Shown here piece by piece: positions 1-9,872 of a DNA stretch of 51,600 bases. The notes beneath the pieces are model-generated. The model had not been told where the DNA came from, did not search any database, and was given only the letters and a program-made list of their open reading frames with translations. The first letter of the stretch is position 1. Each line of letters starts with the position of its first letter. This DNA is from Colwellia sp. D2M02 (lineage in GTDB: Bacteria > Pseudomonadota > Gammaproteobacteria > Enterobacterales > Alteromonadaceae), in contig NZ_JAHKPW010000057.1 in assembly GCF_018860755.1 (NCBI RefSeq), forward strand, positions 1 to 51,600, in the 5' to 3' direction. The position numbers and the translations under genes are program-made.

Positions 1-51
1 AAGAAGTTAGGAAAAGTAAGTGCTAGAGAAACATTTGTTAAGCTGAACTAA
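1..51 (+). CDS. 3' end of an upstream gene, probably ubiB (partial)
   Basis: The first 16 codons of the window are open in frame 1, reading KKLGKVSARETFVKLN, and end at the TAA at 49-51. The gene lies 45 bases upstream of tatA on the same strand. In many gammaproteobacteria the gene before tatABC is ubiB, a kinase-like protein of ubiquinone biosynthesis, so ubiB is the likely identity. This comes from gene order only, because the fragment carries no diagnostic motif. Confidence 0.5.
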   Translation, partial: KKLGKVSARETFVKLN

Positions 52-96
52 GGTTATTTAGTTATCGCAACACTAAACAGTAGGAGTATAGTTATT

Positions 97-357
97 ATGG
101 GTGGTATTGGTATTTGGCAACTTATTATTGTCGCCGTTATTGTCATATTATTATTTGGTACTAAAAAGCTACGTAATTTAGGTGGTGATTTAGGCTCAGC
201 TATTAAAGGCTTTAAGAATGCAGTTAGCGATGATAAAGAATCAAGCGCTAGCACAGAAAAAACGTCAGAAGCACTTGCTGATAGCTCACCAGAGCAGAAT
301 AAAGCACAGAAAAACACCGCAGACACCACAAAAAACACAGAAAACCATCAGGCGTAA
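97..357 (+). CDS. tatA: Twin-arginine translocase subunit TatA
   Basis: This small inner-membrane protein of 86 aa forms the pore-like oligomer of the Tat system, which exports folded proteins carrying a twin-arginine signal. The start [20 protein letters not shown] is typical: a short periplasmic N-terminus, one membrane helix (about residues 5-21), the FGTKKL hinge and an amphipathic helix (about 24-45). A charged, Ser/Lys/Glu-rich cytoplasmic tail follows. An AGGAG ribosome binding site lies about 10 bases before the ATG. tatB starts 3 bases after the stop codon, so the genes form one operon. Length and motifs fit the family well. Confidence 0.97.
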   Translation: MGGIGIWQLIIVAVIVILLFGTKKLRNLGGDLGSAIKGFKNAVSDDKESSASTEKTSEALADSSPEQNKAQKNTADTTKNTENHQA

Positions 358-360
358 ATT

Positions 361-780
361 ATGTTTGATATAGGTTTTTGGGAGCTCATGGTTATTGCCA
401 TCATGGGCTTAGTTGTTTTAGGTCCTGAGCGTTTACCTGTTGCTGTGCGCACAGTGAAAAGTTGGATAACAGGGGTTCGCCGTTTTAGTGATACCGTAAA
501 AGCGGAAGTCACCGAAGAATTACGTATTCATGAACTGCATGCAAACTTAAAAAAAGCAGAACAGACTAATTTACAAAACTTAAGCCCTGAAGTCGCTGAA
601 TCACTGAAATCTTTGCAAGAAGCAGCAGCTATGGTCAATGAGCCTTACAAAAAAGTCGATGACTCAACCGACAATGAACCATTTTCGAATGAAAAACATG
701 ATACAAAAACGTTAGATAATTCGGTTGATAAAACATCTAGCTCTTCAGATAATTCAAAGAGTAATAAAACGGATTCATGA
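361..780 (+). CDS. tatB: Sec-independent translocase protein TatB
   Basis: TatB pairs with TatC to form the receptor for twin-arginine signal peptides. The protein has 139 aa. The N-terminus MFDIGFWELMVIAIMGLVVL is a single membrane helix with the conserved Glu at residue 8, followed by the LGPERLP hinge diagnostic of TatB rather than TatA. An amphipathic helix and a long polar tail follow; the last 45 residues are Asp/Ser/Asn/Lys-rich and of low complexity. The stop overlaps the tatC start in an ATGA arrangement, which suggests translational coupling. Confidence 0.97.
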   Translation: MFDIGFWELMVIAIMGLVVLGPERLPVAVRTVKSWITGVRRFSDTVKAEVTEELRIHELHANLKKAEQTNLQNLSPEVAESLKSLQEAAAMVNEPYKKVDDSTDNEPFSNEKHDTKTLDNSVDKTSSSSDNSKSNKTDS

Positions 781-1550
781 GTAATTCTTCCACCCCTAAT
801 AGCACTCAAAGTGCTAGCTTGTTTGATCACTTATTAGAGTTAAGAAATCGCTTATTGCGTTCTATTGTAGGCGTATTGGTGGTTTTTTGTTGTTTAGCCT
901 ATTTTGCTCAAGATATTTATCAATATTTAGCACAGCCTTTATTAGCGACTATGCCTGCCGGCTCTCAGATGATTGCAACGGATGTTGCATCACCCTTCTT
1001 TGCGCCATTTAAATTAACTATTGTTATTTCAGTGTTTATCGCGATTCCTTACATTTTATTTCAGCTTTGGTCATTTGTGGCACCAGGGTTATATAAAAAT
1101 GAAAAACGTTTAATTGCCCCATTAATGCTGGGTTCCACATTACTATTTTATGGTGGTATAGCCTTTGCCTACTTTGCTGTATTTCCGGTGGTGTTTGCCT
1201 TTTTTACCTCAGTGGCGCCAGAGGGAGTGGTGATTGCAACCGATATTAGTAGTTATTTAGATTTTGTTTTAAAGCTATTCTTTGCTTTTGGTGTTGCCTT
1301 TGAAATCCCGATAGCCATAATTTTGATGTGTTGGACTGGGGTGACCACACCTGATAATTTAAGGGAAAAGCGTCCTTATGTTATTGTTGGCGCCTTTGTT
1401 ATTGGTATGTTATTAACACCACCAGATATTATTTCTCAAACTATGTTAGCTGTACCTATGTTATTGTTATTTGAAGTAGGTATTATCATCGCTGCTATTT
1501 ACTCAAAACCAGAAGATGATATCGCACCAGATATTGAGTCAAAAAACTAA
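777..1550 (+). CDS. tatC: Sec-independent translocase protein TatC
   Basis: TatC is the polytopic core of the Tat receptor, with six membrane helices. The 257-aa product shows the conserved cytoplasmic N-terminus SLFDHLLELRNRLLRS, which contacts the twin-arginine motif, and a hydrophobic pattern consistent with six helices, including the FEIPIAI and TPPDIISQ motifs of the last loops. The start overlaps the tatB stop by 4 bases. It is the last of the three tat genes. No terminator is evident before the next gene, which begins about 50 bases downstream. Confidence 0.97.
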   Translation: MSNSSTPNSTQSASLFDHLLELRNRLLRSIVGVLVVFCCLAYFAQDIYQYLAQPLLATMPAGSQMIATDVASPFFAPFKLTIVISVFIAIPYILFQLWSFVAPGLYKNEKRLIAPLMLGSTLLFYGGIAFAYFAVFPVVFAFFTSVAPEGVVIATDISSYLDFVLKLFFAFGVAFEIPIAIILMCWTGVTTPDNLREKRPYVIVGAFVIGMLLTPPDIISQTMLAVPMLLLFEVGIIIAAIYSKPEDDIAPDIESKN

Positions 1551-1602
1551 CTACAATAAGTCTAATTAAAAAATTAGTATTAAAAATACAAAGGTGTCGC
1601 TT

Positions 1603-2160
1603 GTGAATAATTTCAATAAAATTTTATGTCTTTCTTTAATAGCATTGCTTGGCTCTACAGGCGCTTATGCGATTGAACATGCTGATATTACTGAGGAAGT
1701 AAAACGTTGCGCTGGAGAAAATGATAATACTAAAAGGCTAAGCTGTTTTGATGCATTGTCTCAATCAGTTAAATCTACGCCAGTTATTTTAGCACCTGCT
1801 GCAGTAGGTAAATCTAGTACAAGTACTGTTACTACAGACACTCAAGTGGCTGAAAAAAACACAGCTCCTATTGTCCTAACGCAGCATGAAAAAGAAGAAG
1901 CTTTTGCTAAATCAGAAGAGGCAGCTTCAAATGAGCCTGAAATTACCAGTATTACTTTAACTATCGCCTCATTAAAGAAAATGCTAAGAGGTGAATGGAA
2001 AATCACTTTTACCAATGGTCAGGTTTGGAAGCAAAAAGGTAGTGAACGTTTATCTCTTAAAGCTGGACAAGAAGTCCAATTAAGTAAAGGTGCTTTAAGC
2101 GCTTATTACTTACAAAAATTGGATAGTAATAAGCGCATTCAAGTTAAACGATTAAAGTAG
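1603..2160 (+). CDS. Putative periplasmic protein with a CX(n)RLSCFD motif, function unknown
   Basis: I do not recognise a named family. I chose the GTG at 1603 because AAGGTG lies six bases upstream as a ribosome binding site and translation from there gives a clean signal peptide (MNNFNKILCLSLIALLGSTGAYA). An in-frame GTG at 1594 would add three residues. The mature N-terminus has two cysteines in a CAGENDNTKRLSCFDAL context, a pattern seen in several small exported proteins. A low-complexity linker follows, then a C-terminal domain of about 60 residues (ITFTNGQVWKQ ... KRIQVKRL) that looks like a compact beta fold. It sits between tatC and tatD, 10 bases before tatD. Confidence 0.7.
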   Translation: MNNFNKILCLSLIALLGSTGAYAIEHADITEEVKRCAGENDNTKRLSCFDALSQSVKSTPVILAPAAVGKSSTSTVTTDTQVAEKNTAPIVLTQHEKEEAFAKSEEAASNEPEITSITLTIASLKKMLRGEWKITFTNGQVWKQKGSERLSLKAGQEVQLSKGALSAYYLQKLDSNKRIQVKRLK

Positions 2161-2169
2161 CGCAGAATT

Positions 2170-2964
2170 TTGATAGATATCGGGGTAAACCTAACCAATC
2201 AACGTTTTGATAAAGATCGTGTTGAGGTTATTGAGCGCGCTAAATCTCTTGGTATTCAGCAGCTATTGATTACTGGAACTAATGTTGAGGAAAGCCAAAA
2301 AGCGTTAGCCCTTTGTCATGAATACCAGCAGCAGTGGCAGGACTGTCTTTATGCTACGGTGGGAGTACACCCTCATGATGCCGATCATGTTAGCGCTGAT
2401 TATATTGAGCAACTACAAATCCTTGCTAAAGATGATGTCATAAAAGCTATTGGTGAATGCGGCTTAGACTTTAACCGTAATTTTTCAGCGCCAGCCCAGC
2501 AAATAAAAGTTTTTAATGAGCAGGTCGTTTTAGCTGAACAGTTGCAAATGCCATTATTTTTACATCAACGCGATGCGTTTGAACCTTGGTTTAATACACT
2601 CACTCCCTATTTTAATCGCATTCCTGCGATGGTTTCTCATTGTTTTACGGGCAATGCCGATGAATTAAAACAGTGCTTAGATGCCGGTATGTATATAGGT
2701 ATTACCGGTTGGTTATGTGATGAACGACGCGGACAAATATTACGTGATATTGTTAGTCATATTCCATTAGATAAGTTGTTAATAGAAACCGATGCGCCTT
2801 ATTTAACCCCTAGAACTATTAGGCCTAAACCTAAAAGTAGCCGTAATGAGCCTAGTTACTTACCTTATATTGTTGCAGAGATATCAAAGATCACAGGTCT
2901 TGACCAAGATGAAATAGCTTGCCAAACTACGATTAACGCTAAACGAGTATTTAATTTACCTTAA
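2170..2964 (+). CDS. tatD: TatD family metal-dependent deoxyribonuclease
   Basis: TatD is a cytoplasmic TIM-barrel hydrolase with DNase activity; despite the name it is not needed for Tat export. The 264-aa product begins MIDIGVNLTNQRFDKDR, which aligns with the TatD N-terminus, so the TTG at 2170 is the likely start although no strong ribosome binding site precedes it. Metal ligands are visible: the GVHPHD motif, Glu in AIGECGLD, HQRDAF, SHCFTG, and ETDAPYLTP near the C-terminus. It is 10 bases downstream of the preceding gene and probably belongs to the tat transcription unit. Confidence 0.95.
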   Translation: MIDIGVNLTNQRFDKDRVEVIERAKSLGIQQLLITGTNVEESQKALALCHEYQQQWQDCLYATVGVHPHDADHVSADYIEQLQILAKDDVIKAIGECGLDFNRNFSAPAQQIKVFNEQVVLAEQLQMPLFLHQRDAFEPWFNTLTPYFNRIPAMVSHCFTGNADELKQCLDAGMYIGITGWLCDERRGQILRDIVSHIPLDKLLIETDAPYLTPRTIRPKPKSSRNEPSYLPYIVAEISKITGLDQDEIACQTTINAKRVFNLP

Positions 2965-3005
2965 TGTGTTTATCTTTTTATAACGTAACCAAAGAATAAG
3001 ATTAT

Positions 3006-3890
3006 ATGAAATTTGTAATATTGCGGTTTCTCTGGGTAACGCTAATGTTAGGCGCATTCTATATACCTGTCTGTCAAGCTAGCACAGTTGCAGCACCTCC
3101 TTCTCAAATATTAAACCTTATCCTGAGCTTTATATTGGGCGCCATCATAATGGGGCTTTTTGCTTTTTATCAGTGCCGTGCAACACGTCGGCAGTATCAA
3201 AAGAAAGACCTTGAATTAAAGCAAGCAATTACAGATATTGAACAGTCAAAGATAGCGCTACAGGCTTTAGTGGAAGAGCAGAAACAAAGTCAGGATTTAC
3301 TAGAAGATCGTGTGCAAGAGCGAACATTAGAGTTAAATATTACCTTACAAGAATTAGAAAGTGTTAACCAAGAACTCGAACGAAAAAACGTATCAGATGA
3401 GCTAACAGGTTTACATAATCGTCGTTTTTATGATCAAAAAATTCAGGCAGAATATCGTCGTAGTCGTCGTAATTTAACGCCATTAAGCTTAGTTATTATT
3501 GATATAGATCACTTTAAATCAGTTAATGATACGTACGGACATTTAGTTGGTGACCAGTGTTTAATTTGGCTGAGTAAGCATATTCAAAAGAGCTTAAAAC
3601 GTAGTACCGATAAAGCCTTTCGTTATGGTGGCGAAGAATTTTGTTTGATTTTACCTGATACTGATTTAACCGGTGCAATTGCCTTAGCTGAAAAGCTACG
3701 TGAAACTATAGCAACAGAGCATTTCCAGTTTGAACAGGCTAACTTTTCGGTCACTATTAGCTGTGGTGTTAGTACTTATCAACAGCAAAATGACGTAACT
3801 CCAGAGCAACTTTTTTCAGTTGCCGATAAAGCGTTATATAAAGCTAAACATAACGGACGCAATCAAACTCAATATCACCAATTTACATAA
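3006..3890 (+). CDS. Membrane-anchored diguanylate cyclase (GGDEF)
   Basis: A 294-aa protein predicted to make cyclic di-GMP from two GTP. Residues 1-25 form a signal-like hydrophobic stretch and residues 35-55 a membrane helix. A coiled coil follows (about 66-128), then a GGDEF domain from about residue 130. The active-site motif is GGEEF at 208-212, a functional variant. An RSTD at 199-202 sits exactly where the product-inhibition I-site RxxD is expected. The coiled coil probably drives dimerisation. It lies between tatD and hemB on the same strand. There is no sensor domain beyond the short N-terminal region. Confidence 0.93.
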   Translation: MKFVILRFLWVTLMLGAFYIPVCQASTVAAPPSQILNLILSFILGAIIMGLFAFYQCRATRRQYQKKDLELKQAITDIEQSKIALQALVEEQKQSQDLLEDRVQERTLELNITLQELESVNQELERKNVSDELTGLHNRRFYDQKIQAEYRRSRRNLTPLSLVIIDIDHFKSVNDTYGHLVGDQCLIWLSKHIQKSLKRSTDKAFRYGGEEFCLILPDTDLTGAIALAEKLRETIATEHFQFEQANFSVTISCGVSTYQQQNDVTPEQLFSVADKALYKAKHNGRNQTQYHQFT

Positions 3891-3915
3891 ATACATTCTA
3901 CTTTTTTTATTTTAG

Positions 3916-4977
<1,062 letters not shown>

Positions 4978-5011
4978 AGACGTTAAACTGATATAAATTG
5001 AGAGACACTTT

Positions 5012-5045
5012 AAAAGCTGAGTTACGAAAGTAGCTCAGCTTTTTA
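5012..5045 (+). terminator. Rho-independent terminator between hemB and the GST gene, probably bidirectional
   Basis: A hairpin of about 13 base pairs, AAAGCTGAGTTAC / GTAGCTCAGCTTT with one G-T pair, is closed by a GAAA tetraloop. It is flanked by A residues on the left and T residues on the right. It follows hemB by 35 bases and precedes the end of the convergent GST gene by 12, so it can serve both. Confidence 0.88.
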
Positions 5046-5056
5046 GTTGAGTGGTG

Positions 5057-5719
5057 CTATATTTTAGCGATAGATTTATCAGGATTAGCGGTAAGTACTT
5101 TTTGACAAGAATCATGTGTCATTAACCGTGCTAAATACTCAGTGAGATTCGGAAAATCCTCAAGTAAATTAAAACCACTTGGTACGCTAGATAAATAAGC
5201 TAACATTGGTGCGAGCAAAGCATCGGCTATGGATAGGTTTTTACCGTCAATAATATCTCGCGTTGTTAGTTGTAACTCTATAACTTTAAGTGCGTTAGTT
5301 GCAGCTGGAATTGCTTGTTTCGCCACATCAAGTCTGACCTCACCATTTTCTCCCTTTGGGAAGGCAAACTCTATTAAGTAATCACGTATTAAAGCTTTAT
5401 CAATATCTATTGATAAATGCGCGCAAAAAGCATCGTGTCGCGCGCGCGTTTTACTGTCATGAGGCTGCAATGCTTTGTCACTATCTAAATAGCGGCAAAT
5501 ACTCGCTGTTTCAGGCAGTATAAAATCATTTTCAACTAATACTGGAAACTTACCAAAGGGGTGTAGTGCAAAGTGCTGCTCACTATGAAATGGCACAGTA
5601 ATAGAATTTACCTCGAACCCTGTTGTATAAGTAATATTCTTTTCTTCACAAACGAGCATCACCGAACGAACAAAGTTTGAAAAGCTAGCGCCGTAAATAT
5701 GTACTTGTTTTGTTGTCAT
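5057..5719 (-). CDS. Glutathione S-transferase family protein
   Basis: A 220-aa protein with a thioredoxin-fold N-terminal domain (about 4-80) and an all-helical C-terminal domain. The likely catalytic Ser/Asn region is in YGASFSNFVRS. The cis-proline (GKFPVL) and the glutathione-contact motif LPETASICRYL are present. I start it at the ATG at 5719, which has AAGGAAAA just upstream; an upstream in-frame ATG at 5755 would add 12 residues without GST character. It is divergent from a TetR regulator with a perfect palindrome between them, so local repression of both genes is likely. Substrate unknown. Confidence 0.88.
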   Translation of the reverse strand: MTTKQVHIYGASFSNFVRSVMLVCEEKNITYTTGFEVNSITVPFHSEQHFALHPFGKFPVLVENDFILPETASICRYLDSDKALQPHDSKTRARHDAFCAHLSIDIDKALIRDYLIEFAFPKGENGEVRLDVAKQAIPAATNALKVIELQLTTRDIIDGKNLSIADALLAPMLAYLSSVPSGFNLLEDFPNLTEYLARLMTHDSCQKVLTANPDKSIAKI

Positions 5720-5791
5720 TGTATTTTCCTTAATGTTTACACTAGCAAGATGCAATAGTGTATTTACTTAAACTAGGATTACTGTAGAATT

Positions 5792-5823
5792 AATCAAAAT
5801 ATGTTCAAGAACATATTTTGATT
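5792..5823. promoter_or_regulatory. Perfect 15-bp inverted repeat, likely TetR operator
   Basis: The arms AATCAAAATATGTTC (5792-5806) and GAACATATTTTGATT (5809-5823) are exact reverse complements separated by two A residues. The site sits in the intergenic region between the divergent GST gene and the TetR-family gene, 73 bases from the GST start and 87 from the TetR start. Size and symmetry fit a TetR dimer operator. The absence of a T tract and the intergenic position argue against a terminator. Confidence 0.75.
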
Positions 5824-5909
5824 TTGTAAAATACTCTATTTGAGCTTTGGTTGAGGGGTTATTCCTAGGAGTTCGAGTAGAGTGTTTTTATTAAGGGAGC
5901 TAAAAAATC

Positions 5910-6458
5910 ATGGCTTGGCATAAAACGCATAAAGAAAATTCAAAAGATAAAATATTAACCAGTGCGGCAATGCTGTTTACACAGGGCGGTTTTGAGCAAG
6001 TTTCTATTGATGATGTCATGAAAAATGCGCAGTTAACTCGCGGCGCTTTTTATAGTCATTTTCGCTCGAAAAGTGATTTATATGCACAAGCTATTGCTAA
6101 AGCAGCGCAAAACGCTCAACAACGAAGACCAGAAAGTAGTAAGGCTGATATGGCGTTATATGCGCAGTATTATTTAAGTAAGCAGCATCGCGATGATGAC
6201 CTTGCACAAGGCTGTCCACTGGCATTTTTAGTATCCGATATCACCCAACAAGACGAACAAGTTAGACAAGCTTATACTGAAACATTACAGCGCTTTATTG
6301 CCCAAGCAGAGCAATCTATCGAAACACGGGAGCAAACCCTGCAAAGTGTGGTTATGATGATTGGCGGCTTAGCTATTTCTCGAGCACTGAATGATACCAA
6401 CCTCAGTAATGAAATTCTGGCAGCATGCCAGCAAGGCGTTTTTTCTTGTTCAAAATAA
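5910..6458 (+). CDS. TetR/AcrR family transcriptional regulator
   Basis: A 182-aa protein. Residues 10-55 form the TetR helix-turn-helix: KILTSAAMLFTQGGFEQVSI, then DDVMKNAQLTRGAFYSHF, with the usual FYSHFRSKSDLY recognition-helix end. The C-terminal ligand domain has a CPLAFL segment resembling the AcrR-like TetR_C group. GGGAG lies about 10 bases before the ATG. The divergent GST gene and the long palindrome between them suggest that it represses that gene and itself, releasing when an electrophilic or toxic ligand binds. The ligand is not predictable. A histidine phosphatase gene follows after 16 bases and may be co-transcribed. Confidence 0.92.
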   Translation: MAWHKTHKENSKDKILTSAAMLFTQGGFEQVSIDDVMKNAQLTRGAFYSHFRSKSDLYAQAIAKAAQNAQQRRPESSKADMALYAQYYLSKQHRDDDLAQGCPLAFLVSDITQQDEQVRQAYTETLQRFIAQAEQSIETREQTLQSVVMMIGGLAISRALNDTNLSNEILAACQQGVFSCSK

Positions 6459-6474
6459 GCATTATGGAAGCACA

Positions 6475-7068
6475 ATGGAAATTGTACTAATACGTCACGG
6501 TAAGCCCGTAACTGCCGAACAAGGCGAATATTCACCCAAATTATCTGCAGCAGGCTATGCTGCTTGGGTTCATGCCTATAATCATTCAAGCGTTATCCTA
6601 ACAAGCAGACCTAAAGCGACAGCTATGATGAAATATAGTGAACATTATTGTATTGCTAGCAACCTTAAGCGCGCTATTGAGTCTGCGGTTATTTTTACGG
6701 GCGCTCAACCTGAACAGCAGTGGTCAATTTTAAGAGAGATGGATATTCCTCGTTATAAGCTACCTTGGCGATTAAAGCCTTATAGTTGGTTGGTATTATC
6801 GAGAATACTTTGGTTTTTGGGGGTGAAAAAATTAATGAGTACTAATGTTGAAAGCTTTAAACAAGCTAAACTTCGTATTCAAGGAGCTGCACACAAGTTA
6901 AATGCTTTAGCGAATGAGCAAGAGCAAGTGATTGTTTTTGCCCACGGTGTTACCAATCACTTTTTAAAAAGAGAGTTAATGAAACAGGGTTGGGTATTAA
7001 CGCAAAAAAGTGATAAATTTTGGGGCGAAACCTGCTTGCGTAAAGCATCGATTAGCCACCTTGAATAA
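6475..7068 (+). CDS. Histidine phosphatase family protein (phosphoglycerate mutase-like)
   Basis: A 197-aa protein with the RHG signature at residues 7-9 (MEIVLIRHGKP), His8 being the phosphorylated nucleophile, and the second catalytic histidine in VFAHGVTNHF near residue 160. The start at 6475 follows a GGAAG site; the frame is open further upstream but overlaps the TetR gene. A basic, aromatic stretch in the middle (KLPWRLKPYSWLVLSRILWF) may bind a membrane, as in some lipid- or sugar-phosphate phosphatases; this is inference. The substrate is unknown. A small membrane protein gene follows 17 bases downstream. Confidence 0.85.
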   Translation: MEIVLIRHGKPVTAEQGEYSPKLSAAGYAAWVHAYNHSSVILTSRPKATAMMKYSEHYCIASNLKRAIESAVIFTGAQPEQQWSILREMDIPRYKLPWRLKPYSWLVLSRILWFLGVKKLMSTNVESFKQAKLRIQGAAHKLNALANEQEQVIVFAHGVTNHFLKRELMKQGWVLTQKSDKFWGETCLRKASISHLE

Positions 7069-7085
7069 ATAGCTAGGGTACAGTA

Positions 7086-7379
7086 ATGACTTTTGAATTA
7101 CCGATCATCGTATTAAATCTGGTGATTATTTTATTGGCCTACTTATGGTTTTACCCTACATCTGTTGGTAATAATATCAATAAAATAGCATGGTATGATT
7201 GTTTCGTTTCTGGCTTGGCATTATTAGTGGTTGGGTTTAAATATTGGGGCTCGGGGCAGGTTTTTTCGTTATTAGGCTGGGAAATGAACTGGTTTTGGTT
7301 TACCTTGCTGAGCTTTACCCTAATTGAAATTCCAATCTTGCTTTGGTACTTTCGACAATATCCACTCGAGGGTGAATAG
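7086..7379 (+). CDS. Small membrane protein of unknown function
   Basis: A 97-aa, strongly hydrophobic protein with three predicted helices, at about residues 5-22, 40-55 and 70-90. It is rich in Trp and Phe, especially in the segment GWEMNWFWFTLLSFTLIEIP. I recognise no family. It follows the histidine phosphatase gene by 17 bases, so the two may be co-expressed. Its stop is only two bases from the stop of the convergent Ppx/GppA gene. Confidence 0.7.
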   Translation: MTFELPIIVLNLVIILLAYLWFYPTSVGNNINKIAWYDCFVSGLALLVVGFKYWGSGQVFSLLGWEMNWFWFTLLSFTLIEIPILLWYFRQYPLEGE

Positions 7380-7381
7380 GG

Positions 7382-8383
7382 CTATTTTATATGACTAAGC
7401 CAGCTGTTTTTTGGTAGCAATTCGAAAAGTAAACCTTCTCTTAAAGCGCCATGCGATAGTTGTAGTTCATTAATGTTTAAGCAAGTAAATAATGCGATAA
7501 GAATACTAAGGCCGCTGGCTAATACTGGGCAGCGATCGTCTCTTAAGCCAGCTATAGCAATATTGTCAATACACTGACAAGTCATTAAGTCTTTCTGTAT
7601 CTCTTGTAAAAACGCTAACGTAATCACAGCAGGTTGTTGGCGGTAACGTAATATTTCAGCTAAGGCTTGCATAGTACCAGAGCTGCCAACAGTGGTGTGC
7701 CACCCTAAGTTGGTAAATTGCGTTTTAACCGAAGATATTTGCGCTGATGCGGCCGTTATTGCTTGTGAAAAATTAGCTTCAGAAAGCTGCTCATCGCTGA
7801 AATATTTAGCTCTAAAACTTACACAACCAATGTTCAAGCTCACTAAGGCTTTAGCAGTAACCCCAGAGCCGACAATAATTTCAGTACTCGCGCCACCAAT
7901 ATCAATAACTAAGCGCTTCATTATGTCAGCTGTGCTTGTTAATTCATTTTGTAGAGCAGCATGTGCAGAGGTGTAAGCTACGCCCGCATAAATAGTTTGT
8001 GCTTCTTGTTCGCCACTAAAAAGCTCAATGGGTGTTGGCAATATCTTATTTGCTTGCTGTATAAATTGATCGTTGTTGCTAGCAATACGCAGAGCTGCGG
8101 TAGCAACTATCTTGATATTTTGAACAGGAATGCTTTGTAGGTGTTGAGAAAGCAGCTGTAAACAATCAAGACCACGTTTTATTGCTTCATTACTTAAAAC
8201 GTTATTGTTGTCTAAGCCAGAAGCTAAACGGACTTTGCTTTTTACTTTATCGACGATACTAACTTGGTTGCCATGCTTACCTGGCGTTAAGCGTGTAATC
8301 AGCAAGTGAAAACTATTAGAGCCTAAATCAACCACTGCATAGTGGTTGTTATCATAGTTTGGTATATTTTCAGGCTCTATCAT
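7382..8383 (-). CDS. gppA: Ppx/GppA-family exopolyphosphatase / pppGpp phosphatase, short form
   Basis: An ASKHA-fold phosphatase that removes phosphate from polyphosphate or from pppGpp. Signature segments are AVVDLGSNSFHLLI near the start and RLVIDIGGASTEII, the nucleotide/phosphate-binding loops, plus TVGSSGTMQAL. It has 333 aa, against roughly 500 for E. coli Ppx and GppA, so the C-terminal HD-like domains are missing; the short form is a known variant. The position next to rhlB matches gppA synteny. Substrate preference cannot be decided from the sequence. Confidence 0.88.
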   Translation of the reverse strand: MIEPENIPNYDNNHYAVVDLGSNSFHLLITRLTPGKHGNQVSIVDKVKSKVRLASGLDNNNVLSNEAIKRGLDCLQLLSQHLQSIPVQNIKIVATAALRIASNNDQFIQQANKILPTPIELFSGEQEAQTIYAGVAYTSAHAALQNELTSTADIMKRLVIDIGGASTEIIVGSGVTAKALVSLNIGCVSFRAKYFSDEQLSEANFSQAITAASAQISSVKTQFTNLGWHTTVGSSGTMQALAEILRYRQQPAVITLAFLQEIQKDLMTCQCIDNIAIAGLRDDRCPVLASGLSILIALFTCLNINELQLSHGALREGLLFELLPKNSWLSHIK

Positions 8384-8416
8384 AGTGAATTGACTATCTG
8401 TTTACGAAAGTATTAA

Positions 8417-9694
8417 CTAATTGCGATTACCGCGATAGTTACTGTTACCTTGACGATTACCACCTGATCTATTGGCTGGCTTACCACCTGAGCGATGACG
8501 TCGTTGACGTGGTTTCGGCTTAGGTAAGTCTTCTAATAGTGCATCATGATCATATTTAGTAACGGGTAGCTCATGTTCAATATACTGCTCTATGGCAGGT
8601 AAATTAAATACATATTGCTCACACGCTAAACTAATAGAGTGACCAGTAGCACCAGCACGGCCTGTACGGCCAATACGGTGAACATAATCTTCACAATCAT
8701 CAGGTAAATCGTAGTTAAATACATGGGTTACACTAGGAATATGTAAACCACGCGCGGCAACATCGGTCGCCACTAAAATATCAAGAGTGCCTTCAGTAAA
8801 GCCTTCTAATATTTTTAAACGTTTTTTCTGCGGTACATCACCTGTGAGTAAACCCACACGTAACTTATCAGCGTGCAAATGATCAAAAATCTTTTCACAA
8901 ACATGTTTAGTATTAGCAAAAATAATGGCTTTTTCTGGCCAATCTTCTTCAATTAATGTTTGTAACAAGGCCATTTTATCTTCATTAGAAGGGTAAAATA
9001 GTTCTTCAGAAATACGAGTGTTGGTTTTATCTTCTGGTGCTACTTCAACGCTAGTTGGCTCATTCATATGGTCGAATGCCAACTCTTTTACTCGAAATGA
9101 AAGAGTCGCAGAGAATAACATGCTCAAACGCTCAGTCGCAGGAGGCATTTTATTAAACATATAGCGAATGTCTTTAATAAAGCCTAAATCGAACATACGA
9201 TCCGCTTCATCAAGTACAATAACTTCAATGTTTTTTAAGTTGTAAATACCTTGCTTCATGTAGTCAAGTAAACGTCCACAAGTGCCAATAAGAATATCTA
9301 CACCCGCTTCAAGTTCTAAACGTTGACTTTCATAACCTTCGCCCCCATATACAACACCAAGGCGTAAACCTGTGCTTTTAGCCATTTCTGTTGCATCACG
9401 ATGAATTTGAATAGCTAACTCACGTGTAGGCGCCATAATCAAAGCACGTGGCTGATTATGTTCAGGTGCAGGCTTTTGTAAAAGGTGATGAAAAGTTGCC
9501 GCTAAAAAGGCGATAGTTTTACCTTCACCTGTTTGTGCTTGGCCTGCTATGTCAGTGCCTTGTAACAATACTGGTAAGGATTTCGCTTGAATATTTGTGC
9601 AATATTCGAAGCCCATGGCGTTTAATCCGGTCACTACTTGCGGAGCAAGATTTAGGTCAGCGAATTTTGTTTCTGTTAAATGTGTTTTTTTCAT
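8417..9694 (-). CDS. rhlB: ATP-dependent RNA helicase RhlB
   Basis: A DEAD-box helicase that in E. coli works in the RNA degradosome. The 425-aa product shows the Q motif ([13 protein letters not shown]), Walker A AQTGEGKT (53-60, with Glu where most members have Thr), DEAD (162-165), SAT (195-197) and the [10 protein letters not shown] motif VI. A basic R/G/N-rich tail ([19 protein letters not shown]) resembles RhlB tails. It is divergent from trxA and upstream of gppA on the same strand, the usual gppA-rhlB-trxA-rho order. Gene order makes RhlB more likely than other DEAD-box members. Confidence 0.93.
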   Translation of the reverse strand: MKKTHLTETKFADLNLAPQVVTGLNAMGFEYCTNIQAKSLPVLLQGTDIAGQAQTGEGKTIAFLAATFHHLLQKPAPEHNQPRALIMAPTRELAIQIHRDATEMAKSTGLRLGVVYGGEGYESQRLELEAGVDILIGTCGRLLDYMKQGIYNLKNIEVIVLDEADRMFDLGFIKDIRYMFNKMPPATERLSMLFSATLSFRVKELAFDHMNEPTSVEVAPEDKTNTRISEELFYPSNEDKMALLQTLIEEDWPEKAIIFANTKHVCEKIFDHLHADKLRVGLLTGDVPQKKRLKILEGFTEGTLDILVATDVAARGLHIPSVTHVFNYDLPDDCEDYVHRIGRTGRAGATGHSISLACEQYVFNLPAIEQYIEHELPVTKYDHDALLEDLPKPKPRQRRHRSGGKPANRSGGNRQGNSNYRGNRN

Positions 9695-9872
9695 GGCGCT
9701 AGCTTAACACCTTTAGTTAAGTAATCACTAATTAATTGCATAGTTGACAGGTAAATTAATTGTTTGGGTTATAGGCTATATTAAAAAATAACTTGAAAAT
9801 ATAGGCATTAAATAATCTTAAATGTATAATCGAAAATATAAGGCGCTTTAGCCATAACGAACGGAGAATGTG

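Noticed and set aside
8417..9694. Unusual Walker A (AQTGEGKT) in RhlB as evidence for inactivity
   Set aside because: The substituted position is variable and all other motifs are intact, so activity is expected.
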